Assembly: GCF_036373705.1 (NCBI RefSeq)
Contig: NC_089853.1
Location: forward strand, 8,394,905 to 8,458,904
Length of the DNA stretch: 64,000 nt
Direction: 5' to 3'
Origin: Amia ocellicauda
Lineage: Eukaryota; Chordata; Actinopteri; Amiiformes; Amiidae
Positions 1 to 11,627 of the stretch are shown one piece after another; within the stretch, counting starts at the first letter, position 1, and each line of letters opens with the position of its first letter. A program made the translations under genes and the position numbers. The notes below the pieces were generated by a model, which was not told the DNA's origin, made no database searches, and was given only the letters and a program-made list of their open reading frames with translations.

Positions 1-59
1 AATTTATTACTATACTGTCCTGTTGCTTTACGTCTTCATCTGAGTGAATTGTGTTACAG

Positions 60-3000
60 AAAATGGGGCAGACCTGGATGACAGTCTGACTAATATTAAC
101 TGGCTTGGAAGGTTCTCTTGTACCGGTATGGTTCCAGAGAAAAAGAAGGCATCCCCAAAAATCAAGGTAAGAGGGACAACAATGGTGATTTTACTGCGAG
201 TTCCTGAGAAGTTGAAATGTCATTTGGTCTTGTATGGTTCTGTTTTTGTGACGTCTTCTCTAGTGTAAGGGCTGTATTTTCTGTGTGGCTTCTTACTGGA
301 AGTTCTTTCTTCCTTTTTTAGACCGTGAAGCCTCCAAAATGTCCTTCACTTAAGCGTCCTCCATATTCTTATTCAGAGCTTATTAAGCTGGCTCTAAATA
401 GTGCTCCTGGAAAACGTCTGGCTCTCCCACAGATCTACGCCTGGGTGCAGGACCATTTTCCATATTACAAATACTGTGCCAATCCTGGGTGGAAGGTAAA
501 TGCAATCTAGATTAAGTTTGTTCAATAATTGCTGGATTTAAAAATAAAGACATGACAAAAGAATTATGTTTGAAAATAACCTGTGTTGTTTTTTGTATGG
601 TTCAAATCTCCATTGTATACATAAAATGTAAATTACGTGGGGAATGAACACTTGCATAATGAAATATCGCCAATTGTGATGTTTCAATTACATTTTATAT
701 ATGATGCGATATTAAAGTTGAGCATTTAGATGTGTTTAAGGGCTTTTCATCACAAGATTCTTCAGAATATGTCTCTTTGACAGAATTCCATCCGACACAG
801 TCTGTCAATCCGGGACATCTTCGTACGCGAGACCGAAAACAGTGGAAGAACCTCCTTTTGGACCATGAAAGCCAATACTGAACCAGATATCCTTCCATCA
901 CTAAAGCAGATTGTAAGTTACAGTAAGGGTTACATTAATACACAGTGTTGTGTGGCATGTGTTAAATTTCACAAGCTGAGTGTCACGTTAAATAGGCTTG
1001 GTTAAAACCAGTCTACTGTATTAAATGTTGGGGATGAGCAACAGTCACATTTACAACCTAGTTCTTCTTTTGACACCTTTTTCTTTTAATAAACATTCCC
1101 AATGAAGTTCCCAGTGAACCCAGAACAGGATGGGCTTCCAGGAACACAACTGGCACAGTTAACGTTGAAAGTGTATGTTTACAGCTGATATAACGGGCAC
1201 TGTGCAAAGATTGTATACATAACAGAAAATGAAGTATGCACTTACATTAATGTCATCACATTTTCTGTCCTTTTTCAGAATACTGGAGTTCCAAAAATGC
1301 CAAATGAAAAAAAAGGTACCTTTACATTGTGCTTTTATTGCATCTGACTGAATAATAAGGCAACAAGGCCATAATAAGGTCATAATAACACATCGCCATG
1401 CCAGGTTTATACATATTTCTTTCCTAATTAACAACTCATTGAAGTTTAAAGATGTCAGATGTTTAGAATATTAATACGTGTCTATGTAGATTGCTTAATT
1501 TGTAATACTTCATATTACAACATTTAATTTTGCTTTTCAACCTAAAGTGGTCATTATAATTAGAAACATAAGAACATAAGAAAGTTTACAAAGGAGAGGA
1601 GGCCATTCGCCCCATCGTGCTCATTTGGTGTCCATTAATAACTAAGTGATCCAAGGATCCTATCCAGTCTATTTTTAAAGGTTCCCAAATTTTCAGCTTC
1701 AACCACATCGCTGGGGAGTTTGTTCCAGATTGTAACAACTCTCTGTGTGAAGAAGCGTCTCCTGTTTTCCGTCTTGAATGCCTTGAAGCCCAATTTCCAT
1801 TTGTGTCCCCGGGTCCATGTGTTGAATGTCTCTGCTTCTCTGCTTGCTTATAATTGGTAGGTGGTGTGAAGAAAATTCATCCTTTGCTACCTCGTGGCAT
1901 TGCGCCTTGCCTGGTCTCTGTCCCAGTCTTCATAAACCCCCCTGCCTTCTGTCAGGCATCCGTGGCACCCCACCGCCCCACTTTCAACACCCAGGCTACC
2001 ACCGTACAGAGGGTTATTGTTCCGAAGGTAATTAAGTCGTTCAGATTGCATTTGTTGACCTTGCTTTGTGAACTGCAGCTATATGTGCCAACATACATAG
2101 TGTACATCTGCGGCTTGCCTTGTGATGGAGTGAACACTACCCATGACTAGATACATTAGATAGTCATGGCCATCTGTTGCTAGTTGCTGTGTTTTTCATA
2201 CACAATACTGGCTGTAGTAATAAGATTATCCTGAGATTGATTTATTTACTGTAAAATATAAATGTGTGTAAAGGCATGTATATATCCATCGTCATGTATG
2301 CATATACACTCACCTAAAGGATTATTAGGAACACCTGTTCAATTTCTCATTAATGCAATTATCTAACCAACCAATCACATGGCAGTTGCTTCAATGCGTT
2401 TAGGGGTGTGGTCCTGGTCAAGACAATCTCCTGAACTCCAAACTGAATGTCTGAATGGGAAAGAAAGGTGATTTAAGCAATTTTGAGCGTGGCATGGTTG
2501 TTGGTGCCAGACGGGCCGGTCTGAGTATTTCACAATCTGCTCAGTTACTCGGATTTTCACGCACAACCATTTCTAGGGTTTACAAAGAATGGTGTGAAAA
2601 GGGAAAAACATCCAGTATGCGGCAGTCCTGTGGCCGAAAATGCCTTGTTGATGCTAGAGGTCAGAGGGGAATGGGCCGACTGATTCAAGCTGATAGAAGA
2701 GCAACTTTGACTGAAATAACCACTCGTTACAACCGAGGTATGCAGCAAAGCATTTGTGAAGCCACAACACGTACAACCTTGAGGCGGATGGGCTACAACA
2801 GCAGAAGACCCCACCGGGTACCACTCATCTCCACTACAAATAGGAAAAAGAGGCTACAATTTGCACAAGCTCACCAAAATTGGACAGTTGAAGACTGGAA
2901 AAATGTTGCCTGGTCTGATGAGTCTCGATTTCTGTTGAGACATTCAGATGGTCGAGTCAGAATTTGGCGTAAACAGAATGAGAACATGGATCCATCATGC

Positions 3001-4569
3001 CTTGTTACCACTGTGCAGGCTGGTGGTGGTGGTGTAATGGTGTGGGGGATGTTTTCTTGGCACACTTTAGGCCCCTTAGTGCCAATTGGGCATCGTTTAA
3101 ATGCTACGGCCTACCTGAGCATTGTTTCTGACCATGTCCATCCCTTTATGACCACCATGTACCCATCCTCTGATGGCTACTTCCAGCAGGATAATGCACC
3201 ATGTCACAAAGGTGGAATCATTTCAAATTGGTTTCTTGAACATGACAATGAGTTCACTGTACTAAACTGGCCCCCACAGTCACCAGATCTCAACCCAATA
3301 GAGCATCTTTGGGATGTGGTGGAACGGGAGCTTCGTGCCCTGGATGTGCATCCCACAAATCTCCATCAACTGCAAGATGCTATCCTATCAATATGGGCCA
3401 ACATTTCTAAAGAATGCTTTCAGCACCTTGTTGAATCAATGCCACGTAGAATTAAGGCAGTTCTGAAGGCGAAAGGGGGTCAAACACAGTATTAGTATGG
3501 TGTTCCTAATAATCCTTTAGGCGAGTGTATACACACACACACCTGACAAGCTGTCCATAATCTTAGGAAGAAACAACTGTGTTTCAGTATAAAAACTAAA
3601 GCTTGACTCTTTCTATTTATGCATAATTGTACCTTTTAAACTAAATGTAGATAATTATTAGCTATTGAATGCCTGTAACTCGTATGCGCTGATAATAAAC
3701 CTTACCCATTTGAGTGGCTTCTAAGTGTAGAAAGCATTGTGCCAGAATTGCTTTCCAACTGGCTAAATGGTTCTTTTGTTGTAATTACTTACAGTTGGTA
3801 ATGTCCTTCCAATATTGCAATATGATTTGTTGTTAATTCTTAAAACCAACTTGTTTCACATTCTCTCCAGCTCCCTATATCCAGAGGGATCCATACTGTA
3901 GTTAGTTCTCAAGTACCTGCACTAACCAACACGGTGTCGAGGGAGTCAACCATAGCAAAGCACCAGAATAAATGCCCTCCGCAGAGGCCCCGTCTGAAAC
4001 GGAAGCAGAAACACCAGACACTGAAGGAGCCTGAGCCGCTGTTGCAGGACACGCCTGGCTTATCAAATGACTCGGGTGTAGACAGCGAAAGAAACATTTC
4101 TTCAGAAGAGAAGACAGACAGTGGGGTATTCAGTTCATCTCCTTTTAAGACTCCTACTAAGAAGAAAATGGAGGTCCTAACCACGTCAACACCGTGCACC
4201 AACTCTGCGTTACTCTCCCCCAATGTCTCTCTGCAGATGGGGGACACCCCTCCAAAGTCTCTGGATAGTTTTCTTGATGGCAGTTTCTTTAAGTCTCCAG
4301 ATGCTGTGAGTCTGGGTTATGAAAGTCTTGGCTTTGCACCCCTCAGGGAAAATGCCAAATCCAGTCATGAGAATAATAACAGTGAGAGAGAGTTGTCGGA
4401 GTTCACGTTCCTTGGATTCACTCCCATTAAAGGAGCCAGAGTGACGGAGGGACCGGGCTTTGAGCACAAGAGTGAAAGCGTCTTTGCTGACTTCACACTT
4501 CCAGACATTGAAGAGGGAACTGACATGGCCAGCATCAGCTGGTCAGCATTTGCATCGGACTGTCAGTGA
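60..4569 (+). CDS. foxm1: FOXM-family forkhead transcription factor, 3' part (5' end outside window)
   Basis: Coding exons read as 60-166, 322-495, 784-912, 1279-1315, 1861-2027 and 3871-4569 (TGA). All have AG/GT borders and the phases join, giving 436 residues of C-terminal sequence. The first visible exon encodes DDSLTNINWLGR, a FOXM1 hallmark. The forkhead domain starts at KRPPYSYSEL (exon 2) and continues through GWK/NSIRHNLS (helix 3, DNA recognition) to SFWTMK in exon 3. Further FOXM1-like blocks are HPLLPR (exon 5), FKTPTKKK and a C-terminal acidic tail ending in ISWSAFASDCQ, like the FOXM1 transactivation tail (INWSQFIPELQ in human). FOXM1 is a nuclear activator of G2/M genes. The forkhead is divergent from human FOXM1 and the region between forkhead and tail is much shorter. 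With NRIP3 rather than NRIP2 next door, this may be a paralogue rather than FOXM1 itself. The family call is firm; orthology is open. Confidence 0.88.
1565..1820. repeat. Interspersed repeat (LINE- or SINE-type) in the FOXM-like intron
   Basis: The block starts with the duplicated phrase acataagaacataagaaag and continues through gagaggaggccattcgcccc to ccccgggtccatgtg. I recognise this as a high-copy repeat of fish genomes, but cannot assign its class without a library. It ends about 40 bp before the acceptor of the exon at 1861. Confidence 0.6.
2307..3527 (+). mobile_element. Complete Tc1/mariner transposon, DD36E type
   Basis: The 1,221-bp element is flanked by TA on both sides (2305-2306 and 3528-3529). 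Its terminal inverted repeats of about 29 bp begin CACTCACCTAAAGG on the left and, on the complement of the right end, CACTCGCCTAAAGG; they differ at one base. It carries one uninterrupted transposase gene. Near-identical ends and an open frame point to a young insertion. It sits in the last intron of the FOXM-like gene, in the same orientation. Confidence 0.93.
2455..3495 (+). CDS. Tc1-like transposase, uninterrupted, 346 aa
   Basis: The protein should cut and paste the surrounding element at TA dinucleotides. The N-terminal paired-like helix-turn-helix region (about residues 1-110: ERGMVVGARRAGLSISQSAQ, then FSRTTISRVYKEW) would bind the inverted repeats. The catalytic triad is complete: D in WSDESRF, D in FQQDNAPCH and E in NPIEHLWD. 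There are 36 residues between the second D and the E, instead of 34 in classical Tc1. This matches the described DD36E ('Incomer') group. The GGGGVMVWG glycine-rich box is present and the length is normal for Tc1 transposases. The start used is the ATG giving MGKKGDLSNFER. No stop or frameshift is seen, so the copy may be functional. Confidence 0.93.
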   Translation: MGKKGDLSNFERGMVVGARRAGLSISQSAQLLGFSRTTISRVYKEWCEKGKTSSMRQSCGRKCLVDARGQRGMGRLIQADRRATLTEITTRYNRGMQQSICEATTRTTLRRMGYNSRRPHRVPLISTTNRKKRLQFAQAHQNWTVEDWKNVAWSDESRFLLRHSDGRVRIWRKQNENMDPSCLVTTVQAGGGGVMVWGMFSWHTLGPLVPIGHRLNATAYLSIVSDHVHPFMTTMYPSSDGYFQQDNAPCHKGGIISNWFLEHDNEFTVLNWPPQSPDLNPIEHLWDVVERELRALDVHPTNLHQLQDAILSIWANISKECFQHLVESMPRRIKAVLKAKGGQTQY

Positions 4570-5715
4570 CTGTGCTCTGCATCACAACACATCTGTTAAT
4601 TATATAACCATATTGTATAGGAACAATAATGGAGGTATGCTGTCCAGTAAGAATTAAGAAATTATATTATTGTACTATAATGTTGTGAAGATTATTTTGT
4701 TGTAAATAGAAAAAATTATTTAGGAGAGTCTCAAATTATGTTTATTAAATGGGGGGGATGCACTATGGCCAGAAAATAAATAAATCTATCATCGTGCAAA
4801 AACAAGTGCTGCAATTTGTGTGCATTTGTCCCAATGTCATACTTCTCTATTGCTTCTTCAAAATGGGTACCATGGCTGAATGTATGTGTTTGGAATTGGT
4901 GTTATAAAACCTCACTGTTACAGCAGATTGTGTAATTGTAGTACACCAAGTTAATTTTGATTAGATAAACTGTTATTTTGTATATTCTATTTAAATTGAT
5001 GTGGCTTTTAATTGCTGCCCTACATAATCACCAGCATGAATCTCAAGAGCTCACTTCATGTGGATTAACTGCCAATTTCCTCTTTCCCAGTTCGGTGGTG
5101 CTCTATACCAAGCTTAGTTTGTCCTTCATGGCATCACGGTCAAAGACCTTTCAGCACTTCAGTCTGACTAGATCAAGGTTGCGCCTTAACTCGGGGAGAA
5201 AAGAATACAGGATACATTTGAAAAATTGGTTCCATCTTGTGTTTTTGTCTATTCGGACAGACTTGTCTTGTATTAGAAGTTCTTGCTGCCCTTTATGTGG
5301 TCTTGTTTTCACATGTAAAAGTACGTTGGTTACAGATCTGCACAATTTTCCTGTACAGCACTCCTTTTATAGCAAGATACTCTACTATGTTATCAGTTTA
5401 TTGAATGGTTAAACTGTACAATAAATGTGTCCATGAAAATGATGCATTCTTGTGGATAGCTTAAAATGTATACAATGCACAATACAGTACATTAATATTG
5501 ATAACCTATTATATATATATATATAATTAACAAGCTTCAAAAAACTGAAAGTGGGTAATTAAGTCGTTTTGCACCTAAAGTCTCTTTCTATCACTATTGG
5601 TTACATTGTCTCCAAACTAGCAAATGTTTAACTAGCATTCATCCTTTCAAGATACTGCTGTGGATGCTGTGCACTTGTATTTGTATGTCATGTGTTAAAG
5701 CCATGCTGTAGTGGA
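4570..5715. other. 3' UTR of the FOXM-like gene and short spacer to NRIP3
   Basis: AATAAA signals occur at 4775-4784 (two overlapping) and at 5420-5425, so the 3' UTR may end near 4.8 or 5.44 kb. The spacer holds a short (TA)n run near 5512-5524. An open frame at about 4978-5412 has no recognisable protein similarity and I do not treat it as a gene. Confidence 0.55.
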
Positions 5716-5775
5716 GCTGGCACATCCTCTCGGTGCGCAGTGTCAGTGTCGAGGCACGTCGGCGCGGCTCACCTG

Positions 5776-5783
5776 TATATAAG
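5776..5783 (+). promoter_or_regulatory. nrip3: TATA box of NRIP3
   Basis: TATATAAG lies 59-52 bp before the NRIP3 start codon, in a locally GC-rich stretch (5730-5830). Transcription would then start near 5806-5812, giving a very short 5' UTR. Position and match are visible; use is inferred. Confidence 0.6.
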
Positions 5784-5834
5784 GCGCTGGCAGAGCGACG
5801 CACAGTTTTCTGGGTTTGCTGGCAGATCTTCGAC

Positions 5835-6845
5835 ATGTTTTATTCGGGTGTCCTGACGGAAGGCAGCAGGAAGGACATGGACCTGCGAGAGGCGGCTGCC
5901 CTGAGGCAGCAGAGGAGGATGAAGCAGGCGGTGCAGTTTATCCACAAGGACTCGGCAGACCTGCTGCCATTAGACGGACTAAAGAAATTGGGATCTTCCA
6001 AAGAAATGGTAGGATTGTATGTGTCTGTCTCGTGTGGGTGCGTATGTGTGATTTCGCCCTGCCCTGTTTTTGCAAGAAGTGACAAAGTGTGACAATTGAA
6101 CGGTAGCTAATAATAATAATAATAATTTATGAAGGACAGCGGAATGTTCTGGAGATTATTGGTGAGCAGATTAAAGTTTATTATTATTATTATTATTACC
6201 AGTAGTAGTGTTCATAATATTATTTTGTTAAACACTGGTAATAAAAACATTTTATTTTGTTGGTATTGCTTTGGCTTTTATTCTAAATAATAAATACTTC
6301 AGTGAAAACAATTGTATGAGAGCTAACAACAATAATAATCTTATTAATAAGATGTAATCTATTAAGATCGTATTAATAATTATATATAATAGTATATGTA
6401 TCATTATTTATTTATAATTATATATATCAATTAGAGCTCATTTTGAGATGCTTGTTTTGTATCAATGTGATTTATAAATAGTTACCCCTTTCAAACCTAT
6501 TTGTTTAGTACACCACGCGTTTTATAGGTATAGTAAAGACATATGCGAGTATTATTATTTAGTGGACCGGATCTCCCATAACGCTAATATTATGTGTTGC
6601 TGCTATTCTCAGAACTAATTTCTCAATCTAGAAAAACTAACAAATAAACAAACAAATAAAATGTTTAGATCTATTGTAACCTTTGAAATGTACACCCTGA
6701 TGATCTCCTTGTTAAACCCTGATCCTAAAAACGACTTGTTTTATACCTAACCAGAGCAGTCTGTATTCATAAGGCATTTCAGCAACAATTCTGGTGCCAG
6801 AAAGAGGGATGTTTTACAGATGATATGATGAAGCTAAAATATTTA

Positions 6846-6908
<63 letters not shown>

Positions 6909-9900
6909 AGGAAAAAGAGGATTACTAACAACCAGCCCTTTTTTTAGGCATATGACACATTGCCTGGTTGTGATTCTAATAAGAAAGATAAGAACCTTTG
7001 GAAAATAAATGATAATTCATGGGTCTTCTGGAAAGTCTTTCCCCAGCGTACACCAATGTGGGTTTAGTATGTGTCCTTGTCACCTGTATAATTAATGTGG
7101 GAGCTGCTGCTGAGCCTGTGTTTTCCAGGGCAAAGCAGGTAGAACTAAGGGAGGTGTGGCAGGTCTATTAGTGACTCACAGGTTGCTGCCCAATCCCCCT
7201 GATGATGTGTGGGTGTTACATATGCATATAACAACCAAAACAAGGGTACAATAAAAGCTGCTCCAGACCATAGCAAGGCTTTATATTGTGTGTAGAGTCA
7301 TTGATTGATTGACAATGAAGAATACCAATGAGTGCTATATTTTACAATCTACATGTGTGGCACAATAAAGAACTTCAAAGTCTTGAAATCATGATCATTA
7401 TCAACTAATCTAGTTTACATTTGAGCATAAGCAGCAGTTTTAATCTTGGAGTCTATCCAGTCTTTAATTGTAGGAGTAGAGGGGCTCTTAGTTCCAGTTG
7501 ATGTGTGGGTGTTGGTTGAGGCTGACTGGCTGTCAGGTTGGGGTAACGTGATTCATGAAGCGAGACGCAAAAATTACATGGGGCTCATTTACACTGCATA
7601 CAGTTCTGGGGACATAATTAAAATCCCTCCCTCACTCTCTCCAATCCTCCTTAAAACATTATTTGAGCTAATGCAATAGCACGTAACTGTTAGGCAATAC
7701 ATTTGTTTTCCAGCAGGGGGTAAAGAAGTAAATTATTACAATGGTTATTTTTGGAGGGGGGGTGGTCTACAAAGCTAAGAGAGGAGGAAACTCTATAGTC
7801 AATTTGTGGATCAGATTTGCTTGGATGAATATCAGATTGTGAATGCTGAACCATTGAAGGTGTTGCTGCGCAGTCACTCACTCTCAAGTAAACAAAAAAA
7901 AGCGAAGAGTTGTCATACGTTTTGTTGTTTTTTTCAGATCGGGTATAAAACCTATTTAAAAGGGTGGATCAATATTACGACTATGAAAAAAATTTCAACA
8001 ACATTTATACATAAGGTCGGTAAATATTGTAATATCACTTTTAGATGGTGGAGCTAGCATGTGTAATTTGATTGACAACTTCAGCTCAGAGGTATTTAAA
8101 CTGGATCTTTGTAATATTAATGGTCAGTAAATTCAATATCTAGACAGTATTGCAGTAGCCATCAGACATGTTATTCTTCCTTGACTGGTGTCATGATGTT
8201 TGTATTTTTTGCAGCAGCCCCACAGCATTCTGCAGAGACGATTACTGGAAACGAATTTGTCGCGGTTCCGATTGAACAACCGTGGACCCAAACCTGCAAA
8301 CAATGGGATAGTTGTACAGAGCAATGGCATTCACCACAGTAAGCAGGAGAGCCTGATAACCCAAGAGGAGGAGGACCTCATATTTGTGTCCTGCAAGGTA
8401 ACACCAGATGAAAAGCTAGGACAGAAGAAACATTGGCAATTAACATCACTGTGTGGCATCAGATAGAACCATTGGCAAAAGACTCTCTTAAAAAGACCTA
8501 AAAAGTCTTTAATAGGGTGAATTACACATTTTAACAAAACTGCCAGATTGCCTTTATACCTTGAATGAAAAAATGTTTTTCTTCCTTTCAGTATTTGTTG
8601 GATTTGATTGCAACTGATGCAGCATCTTTTCAAATTAAGCTTTTTTAAGGGGAAAGATCACAGTGTAAGCCTCCCACCTGTCCCCATCCCCCCTCAACCA
8701 CGACTTATTAGTCACATTTACTTTTACCTGGCAAAGTAAGAAGACACATTAGACATGCTTTTACTTTATCCAGAATACTGGATACTCTATCAACACAAAC
8801 AGACATCCTCCTACTAACCTTCAAGTCTTCTGGAGGAGAAATACAGTGTGATATACTCTCCTACACTTTTAGTAGCTAATGCAATTAAAAGGTCCAAGCT
8901 GCAATTTCTGTCAGAGGTGAACGTTTTGATGTATATTTATGCTGCTGTGCATTGAATATTATGACAGCCGCATAGCTTTCACTGTTTTTAATTGAAGATA
9001 ACATTGTGGCATTGTCTGAAGGCGTGGTTGTACTGCTCGGTGGTAGATAAATGTTTTCTACAATAATTATCTTCTTCATTTCTTCCCTCTTCCGCCCCGG
9101 CTCTCTTACACAGTGTTCTGGAAGGGAGATAAAGGTCTTAATTGACACTGGCTGCAAGTTTAACCTCATTTCAGCTGCCTGTCTGGATCGGCTTGGGTAT
9201 GTTTCGTAAACAATTACAATGTGTATGTTTCTTTTTAGGCAAAATTGCAGTCAGAGGAGCCTGTGTAAGGGCACTCATAATTAATCAGACTCCTGTTTTC
9301 CTAATGGGAGACTTGTATTCTGTACAACAACAGTTTTTCTTAAAAGAAAAGAAAAGAAAAACAATACCTTAATTGCAAATGTTGTGCTGTTGTTCCTAGA
9401 TTCACCAGCAGGTGTCATTGCATTATAGATTGTCTGATAACATCTGGTATAGAACCAAGAGGAGTGCCACAGGGACCTGTTTCAGGCCCACTGCTCCTTT
9501 ATATTTACATATTTACATAACTCTATTGTAGAGTTGGTAAATGCATTAAATTGGCAAAACCAGGAGTAGTAGCAAAGAGTGTAGTAGTAACTAACATAAT
9601 AGAAAATGGACCTTATTAAGTCTGTTGCTTGTGTTTGATTCTCAGGCAGGGCTTGCACTTCAGTTTGTGAAATGTAGTGCTCTCTTCTTACATGGCTGTT
9701 GACCATTTCAGTTTAAAGGAAGCTGTCAACATGAATAAAATGGAAACGGACACTCTCCTGTTTCCACGTAATTTGCAAGTCTTGGGACAGATCGAAAAAA
9801 TGAGCCTGACGATTGGACAAGTGAAGGCTGACTGCTCAGTACTTGTTGTTGGTGAGTTTGCAATATGGATTGAAAAATTCTAAGTACGTTTTTGATTGTC

Positions 9901-10650
9901 TATGTGAATCACGATTATGTGCACAATTGTACAAAAAGTAATAATTTCCATATGCTGAATGCCTGTGAAGAGGTGAAATTAAAATTGTTGTAACCTTTTG
10001 AAACACTGTGATGTTTGACTGTCCAGTGATTTGTACAGTTCTCACTCCTGATATTTAAATGGTTTATTTTGTAGAAAGTGACAGGCAGTTTATGTCTCTG
10101 GGCAACAGAACTCTGAGGTCATTGAAGGTAATGTACCTCATAAATAGAGATCATTGATGGTTCAGTACAATTTCATATATATGAATATTTATTATGTATA
10201 GATGTAATAAGGAGGTTTTTATCATCTTGTTTCAGTGTGTTATAGACACAGAAAAGCAATTCCTGGTTCTGGGTCGAACAGAAAGGGAGCAAGTTGAGTT
10301 TATTGATGGTAAAAGCATGTCACGCGAGGAAAGGTAGGTAACTATTACACTGTTTAACACAAACTTGTTTTACTGTTTCAACCCTGCTAGATGACCTTGC
10401 TGGGTCTTCAAATTGTGTAGTGTGTCAAGATGTCCTTCACAGAGATCTATACTGTGAAGACTTATTATAGAATATTGTATAGGCTTTATTGTTTCACAAT
10501 GATTGCATATTTAATTCAAGTAAATGCAATCAGTGCTAATGATTAACGTGTGGTAGATGCATACAATTATTGCTTAGACTATTACCAACCAATGTTTTCT
10601 GTCTTTTATTTTTTCCTCCCTCTTTACAAATCAGCTCTCCTGGAGTCTGA
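5835..10650 (+). CDS. nrip3: Nuclear receptor-interacting protein 3 (retropepsin-like)
   Basis: Seven coding exons: 5835-6008, 8215-8397, 9114-9196, 9712-9851, 10075-10127, 10236-10333 and 10635-10650. They join in phase to 248 residues (human NRIP3 about 241). Exon 1 (MFYSGVLTEG, then FIHKDSADLLPLDGLKKLG) is almost identical to human NRIP3 and distinguishes it from NRIP2. Exon 3 opens the aspartyl-protease-like domain with VLIDTG (aspartate 130) and FNLIS. Exons 4-6 complete the fold (VLGQIEKMSLTIG, LRSLKCVID, FLVLGRTE). The family derives from DDI1/retropepsin-like proteins; NRIP2 binds nuclear receptors, while the role of NRIP3 is less clear. No reverse transcriptase or integrase lies nearby, so this is a host gene. 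Introns hold microsatellites and a LINE scrap. Confidence 0.94.
6849..6905. repeat. (AT)n microsatellite in NRIP3 intron 1
   Basis: An uninterrupted run of about 28 AT units, visible directly. Intron 1 (6009-8214) otherwise holds AT-rich sequence and short AAT/ATT runs near 6109 and 6180. Confidence 0.95.
9440..9525 (+). repeat. Small non-LTR retrotransposon reverse transcriptase scrap
   Basis: Positions 9446-9508 translate as GIEPRGVPQGPVSGPLLLYIY, split here as GIEPRGVPQG and PVSGPLLLYIY. This matches the conserved reverse transcriptase motif GVPQGSxLGPLLF of CR1/L2/Rex-type LINEs. Both sides are too degraded to extend by eye. It lies in NRIP3 intron 3. Confidence 0.6.
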
Positions 10651-11585
10651 AAGATGTATTTTCCACAGTACGGGACACAGCACATAGATCCAGGCTCAGC
10701 TTGTTTCCTGTGTTAAAATCTTGACAGCTACCGCTAACAATCTGTGCACAGAAGCTTAATTAGAATTCCTACAATTGGGCACAAAATGGAAACGTGACAC
10801 TGTTTCTCGTGCAGATAAGCCCTTAGCTAGTTTCTCCTCTGAATGTGGCCATGGTGAATTATATATAAAGGAGAAGCATTGTCCTAGTCACAATATCTGC
10901 CTGCACAGTAGTAAATACTGTTGAATACAGAACATTGTGTAAAGAGCAAAATCCTTGAGTACAGATACCCGTATTCATAAATACTGCAATATTCAGTGTT
11001 TTCATATTGCTTGAGGTTTCCTAATCAAAGGGTGCTTCAGTTGGAGGCTAAAATCTGGGGTTCCCAAGTACACATTTCAGCAAGGGTTACATAATTGTTC
11101 CAGGTCCAGCAGTGTCTTTAATATCAGACTGTAGAAATCTGACCAGTAGCTGCTTTGAGTGAGGCTGTATCAGAGCCCCAAGTGCTTCATGAGAAACAGC
11201 GGCCTTTTATTTATTTAAAAAAGAAAATAATAATAAACATAATAAACACCCATTTTATCCCCTGATAACCAGTATCTCCCTTCTCTAAACACTACTGTCC
11301 CAGCCTGAGCCTTATCTAATAGAATAAAGAAAGACAAATGTACCACCTGAATCAAGGGACATTCACACTCTGTTTGTAGGAATAGTTTGGAACAAGGAAA
11401 ATTACACCGCTGTGTAGTATTTTATGCTGCAGCCACATTTTAAGCTTTTATTTCATGCTGATTTGTGTCTGGATACCAGCTGTACCTTTCAGCCTAGTGC
11501 CTGTATTTATGAGACTGTTCTTTACTTCTCTATTAGCAGCTGTATTTTTTAGTCTTATTTAAGTAATTGCCACTTTGTATTAGTT

Positions 11586-11627
<42 letters not shown>

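Noticed and set aside
4978-5412. 144-codon open frame downstream of the FOXM-like gene
   Set aside because: Low-complexity composition, no recognisable domain; overlaps a probable 3' UTR with AATAAA signals.
5835-10650. Endogenous retrovirus protease as the source of the DTG motif
   Set aside because: The motif sits in a spliced gene matching NRIP3 along its full length; no LTR, reverse transcriptase or integrase is nearby.
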